The position numbers and the translations under genes are program-made. Positions 44,049 to 51,521 of a stretch of 64,000 nucleotides of DNA are shown here, one piece after another (positions within the stretch are counted from its first letter, which is position 1; every line of letters starts with the position of its first letter). The stretch is from NCBI RefSeq assembly GCF_024158025.1, contig NZ_JAMZEL010000004.1, forward strand, positions 372,001-436,000, in the 5' to 3' direction. The stretch is from Runella salmonicolor. GTDB taxonomy: Bacteria; Bacteroidota; Bacteroidia; Cytophagales; Spirosomataceae. The notes below the pieces were generated by a model. It was not told the DNA's origin, ran no database searches, and was given only the letters and a program-made list of their open reading frames with translations.

Positions 44049-44390
44049 ATGAATCCCCTTATTATTCCGCTTATCTCTGTTATTGCTGGCCTGATTATGA
44101 TTGTTTTTCTCCGGTATTTTCAAAATATGGAACGAATGTCGATGATTGAAAAAGGGCTAAATCCTTTTGATAATCAATCATTGAAACGCAGTCGTATCAG
44201 TCCTGACAACACCCTTCGATTTGGGTTGTTGCTTGTAGGAGCGGGACTAGGTTTATTGATAGGTGCTATTATAGCTCCCTATACCCAAAGCGAAGGTATT
44301 CAGGTAGCGCTTGTTATGATTTTTGGTGGAGCAGGCTTGTTGCTTTCTTATGTCATTCAGATAAAGAATGACAAGAAAGCTCAGGAGTAA
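44049..44390 (+). CDS. DUF6249-type small membrane protein
   Basis: A 113-residue protein with three hydrophobic helices (about 5-23, 57-77, 85-103). It has a cytoplasmic segment MERMSMIEKGLNPF, typical of a membrane-protein family that is often next to ECF sigma factors in Bacteroidota. It is divergent from the sigma gene at 43899 and could be controlled by it. Function unknown. Confidence 0.75.
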   Translation: MNPLIIPLISVIAGLIMIVFLRYFQNMERMSMIEKGLNPFDNQSLKRSRISPDNTLRFGLLLVGAGLGLLIGAIIAPYTQSEGIQVALVMIFGGAGLLLSYVIQIKNDKKAQE

Positions 44391-44405
44391 TCAAAGGATA
44401 TATTA

Positions 44406-44440
44406 TAAAAGCGGGTTGGTGATGAGCCAACCCGCTTTTA
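44406..44440. terminator. Bidirectional terminator between the DUF6249 gene and glgE
   Basis: A perfect 14-bp stem (TAAAAGCGGGTTGG at 44406-44419, complement at 44427-44440) with a 7-nt loop, between convergent genes. Confidence 0.85.
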
Positions 44441-44442
44441 TG

Positions 44443-46401
44443 TTAGATATCTTCTATCCTGAACAAATGGAACGGCAGAAAATACGGGTCAAGCTCAATG
44501 TAATTGTATTCGCCTTTCCACACGTATTTAGAGCCTGTAATTAGGTCATGCACGATAAAATCTTCCCAACCCGCTTTGCCGATTTTTTGGAGTGGAATCT
44601 TCACCATATTGGCTCGTCGATTGTAACCATCTAAATTGACTACGCACAATATACGATTGCCGTCGGGGTGGGTTTTGAGATAGGCTAGCAGTTGGTCGTC
44701 GTTAATGTCGCAAAAAGTAATGTTGTTGGTATACTGCAACGCAGGGTTTTCTTTACGAGCGCGATTGACCAGCGTAATGACATAGGTAAGCTTATTGGTT
44801 AGCTCCCAATCCCAATGTTTTATCTCGTATTTTTCGGAGTTCCAATACTCTTCTTTGCCAGGAAATGCCTCGTGGACCATGTATTCAAAGGTGGGCCCGA
44901 AAATTCCATAGTTGGAAGACAAGGTTGCCGCCATAAAATAGCGAATCAAGAAATTAGGCTCGTGCCCTTGTTGCAACAACGGTGGGTTAATATCGTGCGT
45001 ATTAGGCCAGAAATTTGGGCGGAAATAATACTGCAAGTCGGTTTGGGTCAACTCCGTCATGTATTCAATGAGCTCCTGCTTGGTATTTCGCCAGGTATAA
45101 TACGTATACGACTGCGAATACCCTCCTTTAGCGAGTTGTTGCATGACTTTAGGGCGCGTAAATGCCTCCGCCAGAAAAAGCATATCGGGGTATTTCTGCT
45201 TGGTTTCGGCAATAATCCATTCCCAAAAAGCAAATGCTTTGGTATGTGGATTGTCGACCCGAATGATTCTAACGCCCCATTCTGCCCACACAAATATAAT
45301 CCGACGAAGTTCTTCCCACAGGCTGGGCCACGCTTCCGTTTCGAAGTTAATTGGATAAATATCTTGGTATTTTTTTGGCGGATTTTCGGCGTATTGAATG
45401 GTGCCATCTGGGCGAATCTTAAACCATTCGGGATGATTTTTGGCCCAAGGATGGTCAGGAGAACATTGGATGGCCAAATCCATCGCAATCTCCATGTCGT
45501 GGGCTTTGCAGGCCTTTACCAATGCTTTAAAGTCTTCGAGGGTGCCGAGTTCGGGGTGAATGGCATCGTGGCCGCCCAATTCTGAACCTATCCCGTAAGG
45601 AACGCCAGGCTCGCCTGGTTGGCAAACTACGTTGTTGTTTTTCCCTTTTCTGAATTGATGGCCAATGGGATGAATAGGGGTTAAGTACAGCACATCAAAC
45701 CCCATACGCTGGATGCGGGGCAAAAGGTCAATCACGTCGTGGAAAGTTCCGTGTTTGCCGGGTTCTTTTGCGGCTGAGCGCGGAAACAAAGAGTACCAAG
45801 AAGAGAAGCCTGCTTTGGGTCGGTCTACCCATATTTTCAACTCATGGTAGTGCGTAACGTTTTCGCGGTCTGGATATTTCGCAATCCACCCGACAAGGGC
45901 CTCACTGATGGCCCAAAGTACGGCTTCATCATATTGCTGCTCATTTCTGAAAATCTTTATTGTGTCCAGAATAACAGCCTTATCTTCGTCGGAGGCTTGT
46001 TCTACTATTTTTTCGAGCAAAGTAGCTCCTCCTAAAAGTTCGCTATTTACGTGTTGAGCGTCACGGATTTTGAGTTTTATTTCGTGCTCCCACGACGCCA
46101 AATTGTCTACCCAAGCTTGGATAGTATAGCTATAAAAGCCTTCTTTTTCTACCACAAATGAGCCGCCCCAACGGTCATTGGTAATGAATCGCATGGGAAC
46201 TTCGCTCCATTTATCTTCAAGAGCATGTTTATAAAGCAGACGCGCGGCGATTTTATCGTGCCCGTCGCAGTAGATATCAGCTTCGACTTTAATGATTTCT
46301 TGGGGCACCGATTTAATAAAAAAGCGACCTCCCTCCAGTTCAGGGGTAACGCTCTCTACTATCACACGGTTTCTTCCTTGAATATCGGCGAGATTTATCA
46401 T
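44443..46401 (-). CDS. glgE: Alpha-1,4-glucan:maltose-1-phosphate maltosyltransferase
   Basis: GlgE transfers maltose from maltose-1-phosphate to alpha-glucan. The 652-residue protein has an N-terminal beta-sandwich (GRFFIKSVPQEIIKVEADIY), a helical insert, then a GH13_3 barrel: TPIHPIGHQFRKGKNN, LAIQCSPDHPW, nucleophile Asp383 (RIIRVDNPHTKAF) and acid/base Glu412 (LAEAFTRPKVM). These phrases separate it from ordinary alpha-amylases. The usual partners (treS, maltokinase, glgB) are not in the window. It has no signal peptide and is probably cytoplasmic. Confidence 0.88.
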   Translation of the reverse strand: MINLADIQGRNRVIVESVTPELEGGRFFIKSVPQEIIKVEADIYCDGHDKIAARLLYKHALEDKWSEVPMRFITNDRWGGSFVVEKEGFYSYTIQAWVDNLASWEHEIKLKIRDAQHVNSELLGGATLLEKIVEQASDEDKAVILDTIKIFRNEQQYDEAVLWAISEALVGWIAKYPDRENVTHYHELKIWVDRPKAGFSSWYSLFPRSAAKEPGKHGTFHDVIDLLPRIQRMGFDVLYLTPIHPIGHQFRKGKNNNVVCQPGEPGVPYGIGSELGGHDAIHPELGTLEDFKALVKACKAHDMEIAMDLAIQCSPDHPWAKNHPEWFKIRPDGTIQYAENPPKKYQDIYPINFETEAWPSLWEELRRIIFVWAEWGVRIIRVDNPHTKAFAFWEWIIAETKQKYPDMLFLAEAFTRPKVMQQLAKGGYSQSYTYYTWRNTKQELIEYMTELTQTDLQYYFRPNFWPNTHDINPPLLQQGHEPNFLIRYFMAATLSSNYGIFGPTFEYMVHEAFPGKEEYWNSEKYEIKHWDWELTNKLTYVITLVNRARKENPALQYTNNITFCDINDDQLLAYLKTHPDGNRILCVVNLDGYNRRANMVKIPLQKIGKAGWEDFIVHDLITGSKYVWKGEYNYIELDPYFLPFHLFRIEDI

Positions 46402-46436
46402 AGGTTATTTGGTTTTAAACCCTAAACCTAAAAAAA

Positions 46437-46464
46437 TACCCCGACGTGAACAAGCGTCGGGGTA
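46437..46464 (-). terminator. Terminator after the Xre/coiled-coil gene
   Basis: A 10-bp stem (TACCCCGACG at 46437-46446, complement at 46455-46464). On the minus strand it is followed by a T-run (46430-46436 as A). Confidence 0.7.
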
Positions 46465-46486
46465 GGGCAATTGCTATTTTATTTAA

Positions 46487-46858
46487 CTAAAATCCTATTC
46501 TTTGTCGTTCAGAAGTAGTTGAAGCATCTTTCTGTATGAGGTCAATGATCATTCTGCCCGCTATTTTCTCGCGTAGATATTGATTTTCAAGCCGTAATTT
46601 CTCGTTTTCAATTTGGAGTTTTTCTACTTCGAGTTGTTGTAATTCCTGCTGGAGTGGGGTAGTTTGGCCCATTAAAACCGCAACACTTATGTTTAACACT
46701 TCCGCAATTTGATAAAATCGGGAAAGGGTCAAATCAGTTTTGCCTCGTTCAATATCACCGTAAGCAGTGGTGGAAATGCCCAGTGAATCGGCCATGTTTT
46801 CTTGGGAGAGGCCCTGTTCAAGGCGATAGAGACGGATTTTTTCAGCAATAGTTTTCAT
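46487..46858 (-). CDS. Xre-family HTH regulator with C-terminal leucine zipper
   Basis: A 123-residue protein. An HTH domain at about 7-62 (GLSQENMADSLGISTTAYGDIERGK) is followed by a coiled coil (about 70-105, heptads of Leu/Ile with Glu and Lys: QQLEVEKLQIENEKLRLE). The coiled coil should fix dimerisation. It is isolated and its targets are unknown. Such Xre-plus-zipper proteins are frequent in Cytophagales. Confidence 0.88.
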   Translation of the reverse strand: MKTIAEKIRLYRLEQGLSQENMADSLGISTTAYGDIERGKTDLTLSRFYQIAEVLNISVAVLMGQTTPLQQELQQLEVEKLQIENEKLRLENQYLREKIAGRMIIDLIQKDASTTSERQRIGF

Positions 46859-46876
46859 CTTGACCTAAAAACCACA

Positions 46877-46904
46877 AAAGCCACGCGAAGGTTCGCGTGG
46901 CTTT
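46877..46904 (-). terminator. Terminator after the small lipoprotein gene
   Basis: A 13-bp stem (AAAGCCACGCGAA at 46877-46889, complement at 46892-46904) with a 2-nt apical gap. It lies 26 bp past the lipoprotein stop. Confidence 0.75.
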
Positions 46905-46929
46905 CATTTGTCGTACTCGTTGGGGCGAA

Positions 46930-47109
46930 TTATTTCGCAGCAGTAGTATCAACAGCAGCAGTAGTATCAACAGCAGCAGTATCAACTGTAACAGTAGTAT
47001 CAACAGCAACAGCTGTAGTATCTGTAGTAGCAGCTTCTTCAGTTTTACCGCCACAAGCTGCAAGAGTTACCATACCAGCTACGAACAAGAATGCAAATGC
47101 CTTTTTCAT
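46930..47109 (-). CDS. Small lipoprotein with Asp/Thr/Ala repeats
   Basis: A 59-residue reading frame. MKKAFAFLFVAGMVTLAAC is a lipoprotein signal with lipobox LAAC (Cys19). The mature part GGKTEEAATTD is followed by a low-complexity tail built from VDTTAA-type units, encoded by near-identical GTTGATACTACTGCT repeats. It would be an acidic, flexible chain tethered to a membrane. It has a good two-box promoter and a terminator, which argues for a real gene. No function known. Confidence 0.8.
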   Translation of the reverse strand: MKKAFAFLFVAGMVTLAACGGKTEEAATTDTTAVAVDTTVTVDTAAVDTTAAVDTTAAK

Positions 47110-47138
47110 TATTTTGTGATGTTTTAAGGTTTCCTTGA

Positions 47139-47168
47139 CAAAGGTAAATCCTTTTTTAATATTAACAA
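47139..47168 (-). promoter_or_regulatory. Two-box promoter for the small lipoprotein gene
   Basis: On the minus strand TTG (47168-47166), 19-bp spacer, then full -7 box TACCTTTG (47146-47139). The ATG is 29 bp downstream. The surrounding 47150-47260 is very AT-rich. Confidence 0.6.
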
Positions 47169-47298
47169 TACTTTTCTTAAAAAAAAATTAAAAAATACTT
47201 AAAAAGAAAATTTTTTATTAAAAAAATCCAATAGATGTTGTCAAATCCCCCTTTTTTTTACAACTCTCTGCTGAGAGCTACGGGTAAAAACTTAAAAT

Positions 47299-48693
47299 TT
47301 ACACCAATCCTTTCAAGAAATCAGGCATTAACCCAAACACAAGCGTAATGATTGTGGTGGCTATCAATATCAAACGATAGAAAGGGGACACTTTGATGGT
47401 GCTCAACTCTCCTTCGCGCATGTAGGAAGCAATGATGGCTTTGAAATAATAATAAATACCAACGGTAGACATCAAAATGGCAATGACCAGCATCCATGTA
47501 AGGCCTCGGTCGGCGGCGCTGGAAAAAACAAAAAACTTACCCCAGAAACCAGCCGTTAGCGGTATTCCTGCCAGCGACAGCATAGATACGGTTAATACAA
47601 AAGCCAATAAGGGATTCTTTTTGCCTAAGCCATTGAAGGCCTCAAAACGCTCGGCATTTTCGTACGAATGAACGCCTGTTTCTTTGGCTACTAGCATCAA
47701 TACTCCAAACGCGCTGATGGTGGCAATAGAATAGGCCAGTGAATAAAATACAATGGCACTTTGAGATTGGTTGGTGAGGGCGGTTAAGCTCAAAAGCAAA
47801 TAACCCGCGTGCGAAATGCTTGAATAGGCCATCATCCGTTTGAAACTTGTTTGATAGACCGCCGTAATATTGCCTGCCAATAGGGTCAAGACGGTAATAA
47901 CTGCGAGGGTCATCCACCAAAAACTGTAAATTCCCGAAAAAGAGCCCGATAATAAGCGATAAATGGCCGCAAAACCTGCTGTTTTGACGATTGTTGACAT
48001 ATACGTCGTGAAAATCGTAGGAGCGCCATCGTATACGTCAGGGGTCCAGAAGTGAAACGGTGCGGCAGATACTTTAAACAACATTCCGATCAACAGCATC
48101 AACAACCCGACATAAAGCATGGCAGAGGGTGCATTGTTGACCAGCACATAGCCTTTGATAGCGGTAAGGTTAAATGAGCCCGTTGCGCCGTACAATAAGG
48201 CCATTCCAAAGAGCATAATCCCCGTGGCAAATGCCCCCATTAAAAAATACTTGAGCGCAGCTTCGTTGGAACGAAGGTTCTTTTTATCACTTCCTGTTAA
48301 GATAAACATCGAGACCGATAGGATTTCGACGCCGACAAAAAGCATGATTAGGTTTTCGAAGCCAATCATCATCACGGCACCTACCAATGAAAACAACATG
48401 AGTGTGTAGTACTCAGCTGGCTGCGCCGACTCGTCATCCACAAAGCCACGGGTAAGGGCCACAATCAAAAAGGCGGAGAATATAACAATGCCCGAAAACG
48501 CCATGGTAAATTTGTTTTCGAACAACATATTTTTAAAATACAGCGATGGCATATCGTTCCAATGGAGAAAATTGGCCACTAACACAATTGCCAGTACTAA
48601 AAGGGTAGCGGGAAGCAAAAGGTTTTTTGATTTTTGGAAACCCAAAAACAAAACCACAAGGCCCAGTATAGAAAGAAGTACGATTGGAAGCAT
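47299..48693 (-). CDS. nuoN: NADH-quinone oxidoreductase subunit N
   Basis: NuoN is one of three antiporter-like proton-pumping subunits in the complex I membrane arm. The 464-residue protein has about 14 helices. Family signatures are GVEILSVSMFILTG, ALKYFLMGAFATGIMLFG, AAPFHFWTPDVYDGAPT (with broken-helix Pro and conserved Lys neighbours) and KRMMAYSSISHAGYLLL. It is last in the nuoK-L-X-M-N order, 79 bp after nuoM. Confidence 0.95.
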   Translation of the reverse strand: MLPIVLLSILGLVVLFLGFQKSKNLLLPATLLVLAIVLVANFLHWNDMPSLYFKNMLFENKFTMAFSGIVIFSAFLIVALTRGFVDDESAQPAEYYTLMLFSLVGAVMMIGFENLIMLFVGVEILSVSMFILTGSDKKNLRSNEAALKYFLMGAFATGIMLFGMALLYGATGSFNLTAIKGYVLVNNAPSAMLYVGLLMLLIGMLFKVSAAPFHFWTPDVYDGAPTIFTTYMSTIVKTAGFAAIYRLLSGSFSGIYSFWWMTLAVITVLTLLAGNITAVYQTSFKRMMAYSSISHAGYLLLSLTALTNQSQSAIVFYSLAYSIATISAFGVLMLVAKETGVHSYENAERFEAFNGLGKKNPLLAFVLTVSMLSLAGIPLTAGFWGKFFVFSSAADRGLTWMLVIAILMSTVGIYYYFKAIIASYMREGELSTIKVSPFYRLILIATTIITLVFGLMPDFLKGLV

Positions 48694-48772
48694 TTTAGTA
48701 ATGTTTCAATTTTAGAATGTAATGTGGTAATCTCAGATGACCGAATGGGCAAATCGAGCCGCCCGTTTCAAT

Positions 48773-50227
48773 TTAGTAATGAATCATTTGTAAAAGGTTA
48801 CTGACGGCAGGCTCGGTCAATTTCAAAAACGAATTGGGGTATAAGCCCATCCAAAAGACCATTATAACCAACGGAACCAACACCGCGCGCTCACTGAAAG
48901 ATAAGTCAGCGAAGTGCTCGGTAAAAGATGTTTTATTGCCAAACATTGATTTTTGAAAGAGACGAAGCATATACACCGCCCCTAAAATGATGGTTGTTCC
49001 TGCAATGGCTCCCAACCAAATATTTGATTCATATACCCCTTTCAATAACAAAAACTCACCAACAAACCCGTTCGTTAAGGGGAGTGCAACGCTGCCAAGC
49101 ATCAAAATCATAAAATATACGGTGAGGTTGGGGGTACGTTGGGTAATCCCGCCAAGCTGCTCAATATTTCGTGTTTTGGTTCTTGAAAAGATGATTTCCA
49201 CGATGAAAAACAAACCCACTACGTTGATACCGTGGGCAAGCATTTGAATTAAAGCCCCCTGAACCCCGCTCAGGGTTTGTGAGAATACCCCTGCTGACAT
49301 CAGACCTACGTGTGCAAAAGAAGAATAGGCAATAAGGCGTTTCATGTCGCGCTGTTGGATGGCGATGATAGACCCGTACACAATTCCAATGACCGATAAA
49401 ACAATAGCCGTGGTGCCCCAAGTTTGTAAACCCAGCGGGACGATTGGCAAAATAAAACGAATAACGCCATAAACCCCCATTTTGAGCATAATCCCTGCCA
49501 ATAACATGGTGGCGGGTGTAGGAGATTCTGTATAAGTGTCGGGCTGCCAAGTATGAAAAGGGAATACGGGCATTTTGATGGCGAAGGCGATGAAAAACGC
49601 CCAGAATATCCAACCTTGCTTTTGAGCATCCAACGCCAATTTGTAAAAAGCGGTGATTTCGGAAGTATGTCCTTGGGTACCCGTGGTTTGGTAGTATAAA
49701 TACACCAACGCTACCAGCATAAACAAACTTCCAAAGATGGTGTAAACGAAAAACTTAAATGTGACTTTGATGCGGTTTTCGCCTCCCCAAACGGCGGCCA
49801 AAAAGTAAATAGGTATTAATGCCGCTTCAAAAAACAAGTAAAATAAAAAGGCATCAGTGGCGGTAAATACTCCCATCAATGCCGATTGCATAAACAAAAT
49901 CAACGCGTAAAAGGCCGAAGCATTTTTGTACGGCTGACGGAATGTAGAGAGTATAATAAGGGGTGTCAGGAAGGCTGTCAGCATGACCAGCAATAAACTG
50001 ATGCCGTCAATGGCGCCAGCAAATAAAATTCCTGCGGACTTAATCCAAGGATAGCTGAAGCTAAATTGCGCGCTGGCGTTCGCTTGGAATTGCGTAAAAA
50101 TAAAAATTGCCAATCCCAATTCAACGATGGACCCTGCCAGAGCAAGTTGTTTAGCGCTGTTGTTTTTTGTACTTAAGGAAACTATACCCGCAATCAACGG
50201 GATGAGTATGAGGGAAAGTGTAAGCAT
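48773..50227 (-). CDS. nuoM: NADH-quinone oxidoreductase subunit M
   Basis: NuoM is an antiporter-like complex I subunit. The 484-residue protein shows FYLFFEAALIPIYFL with the TM5 glutamate, FVYTIFGSLFMLVAL, AFAIKMPVFPFHTWQPDTYTESPT and KRLIAYSSFAHVGLM. It follows an unrelated membrane-protein gene by 37 bp rather than following nuoL directly. Confidence 0.95.
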   Translation of the reverse strand: MLTLSLILIPLIAGIVSLSTKNNSAKQLALAGSIVELGLAIFIFTQFQANASAQFSFSYPWIKSAGILFAGAIDGISLLLVMLTAFLTPLIILSTFRQPYKNASAFYALILFMQSALMGVFTATDAFLFYLFFEAALIPIYFLAAVWGGENRIKVTFKFFVYTIFGSLFMLVALVYLYYQTTGTQGHTSEITAFYKLALDAQKQGWIFWAFFIAFAIKMPVFPFHTWQPDTYTESPTPATMLLAGIMLKMGVYGVIRFILPIVPLGLQTWGTTAIVLSVIGIVYGSIIAIQQRDMKRLIAYSSFAHVGLMSAGVFSQTLSGVQGALIQMLAHGINVVGLFFIVEIIFSRTKTRNIEQLGGITQRTPNLTVYFMILMLGSVALPLTNGFVGEFLLLKGVYESNIWLGAIAGTTIILGAVYMLRLFQKSMFGNKTSFTEHFADLSFSERAVLVPLVIMVFWMGLYPNSFLKLTEPAVSNLLQMIHY

Positions 50228-50264
50228 AATTCACTTATATCGTTAAACTATTTTATTCGTTCGT

Positions 50265-51464
50265 TTAAATGTGTACAAAAGTATTCAATAGCCAACCAAT
50301 TGACTCTTTAACGGGTGTATAATAAACAGGACTCATCCAGGCATAGTCACCCTTAAAATAATAGGTTGGGAAAAAAAAGGATATAGAAACCGCGGTTATT
50401 ACAACATTCTTCACAAAAACGGGGCTTTCGGTTTTGTGAAGCATTTTTAAGGAAATAAACAGGAGCGGGAATATTAAGGTTAAACTTTTGGTTGTGTCAA
50501 GAATACTGAACGACACTACCAATGCTCCTAAAAAAGTGATAAATGCCAACAAAAACCATTTGAAATCTACACTTAGGCGACTTTGATAGGCATATACTAC
50601 AAAAAGGATGAGAAACAGCCAATATCCTTCAAAAGGTAGCAACATTCCCAATGGTATGTGATTAAACTGTTCGTAAAGGCACCAGAAATAATCAGCTCCT
50701 GTGCTTCGAGGGTGTAATTTATATGACTCTGTTCCTTTGATAAAATGGATAAACAAATAATATCTGACCCCAAAATAAAGGAAGAGATTGACGATATAAA
50801 CCAACGAGAATGCATTGAATTTTTTAGGAATGTACAACTTCCACCATAATAGCAAGATTGGTGAAAATAGGAGCGTGCGCTCGTCAGACCAGAACCCTAA
50901 TAACAAACTCAAAAACAACACAGGGATGTTTCGGGTAACAACGGCCAATAGGGTGAAAAAATAGGCGAATGGAATCAGCCAAGTAGAAACATCCCAAAAG
51001 AAATCCTTCCCTAAAAAGATAAAACTAAAGCCAAGACAGAAATAACTTGAAATTAGTTTGTCGGCCGTAATTTCGTACGCTAGCTTAAGTACAAGGTAAA
51101 AAAAGGTAATGCCAAATAAATGTTCAATCAAGGTGAGTAAACCAACTACCCGTATTTTGTGCGTGGTGTCTAAGATCCCCGCAATCAATACAGGGGTGAG
51201 TCTGTATTGTTTATTGTGCTCATTGGTCCCCAATCTTTCTTTATTTTCACCAAATGGGTCTTTTACTTTTTGGTGAATAAAATCCCAAGAATAGTCGTGG
51301 TTTTTAAGGTTTGAAAAGTAATAGTAATGAGGAAACGAGAAAAACAACACCAACAAAAAAGAAACAGCCGTAACTCTGATTTTCCAAAATTTACCAACCA
51401 ATAGGTACGAAGAAACCAGACTGTCGCTTCGTGCTATCAGAGATGATAAATAGGTTTGAATCAT
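50265..51464 (-). CDS. GT-C-like multi-pass membrane protein inserted between nuoL and nuoM
   Basis: A 399-residue protein with about nine or ten hydrophobic helices. No complex I family matches it. After helix 1 (about 30-50) come an Asp/His-bearing loop (NHDYSWDFIHQK) and the phrase TNEHNKQYRLTPVLIAGIL. The protein at 56481 has the parallel arrangement (YIDDYDA, then HSEHIIIMTRIAGWL), as seen in GT-C-type glycosyltransferases, which place an acidic motif in the first periplasmic loop. I infer a distant GT-C-like membrane protein, not a respiratory subunit. The gene is AT-richer than nuoL and nuoM. It lies 57 bp after nuoL and 37 bp before nuoM, so it is probably co-transcribed. Confidence 0.65.
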   Translation of the reverse strand: MIQTYLSSLIARSDSLVSSYLLVGKFWKIRVTAVSFLLVLFFSFPHYYYFSNLKNHDYSWDFIHQKVKDPFGENKERLGTNEHNKQYRLTPVLIAGILDTTHKIRVVGLLTLIEHLFGITFFYLVLKLAYEITADKLISSYFCLGFSFIFLGKDFFWDVSTWLIPFAYFFTLLAVVTRNIPVLFLSLLLGFWSDERTLLFSPILLLWWKLYIPKKFNAFSLVYIVNLFLYFGVRYYLFIHFIKGTESYKLHPRSTGADYFWCLYEQFNHIPLGMLLPFEGYWLFLILFVVYAYQSRLSVDFKWFLLAFITFLGALVVSFSILDTTKSLTLIFPLLFISLKMLHKTESPVFVKNVVITAVSISFFFPTYYFKGDYAWMSPVYYTPVKESIGWLLNTFVHI

Positions 51465-51521
51465 TGCAATTGCGTTTTTAACTGTTTATAGCCCTTCGTT
51501 AGATTTCAGAAGAAGAAAATC

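Noticed and set aside
44815..45585. 256-residue open frame on the plus strand
   Set aside because: Antisense to glgE and rich in residues expected from complementing its codons; no independent support.
46938..47020. Short tandem DNA repeat, considered as a CRISPR array or microsatellite
   Set aside because: The period is a multiple of three and encodes the VDTTAA tail of a lipoprotein. There are no unique spacers.
46802..47127. Serine/valine-rich open frames on the plus strand
   Set aside because: They are the complement of the repetitive lipoprotein gene and the Xre gene. The repeats create open frames on both strands.
47240..47290. Candidate terminator after nuoN
   Set aside because: The CTCTC/GAGAG pairing is weak and is followed by A residues rather than T residues on the minus strand.
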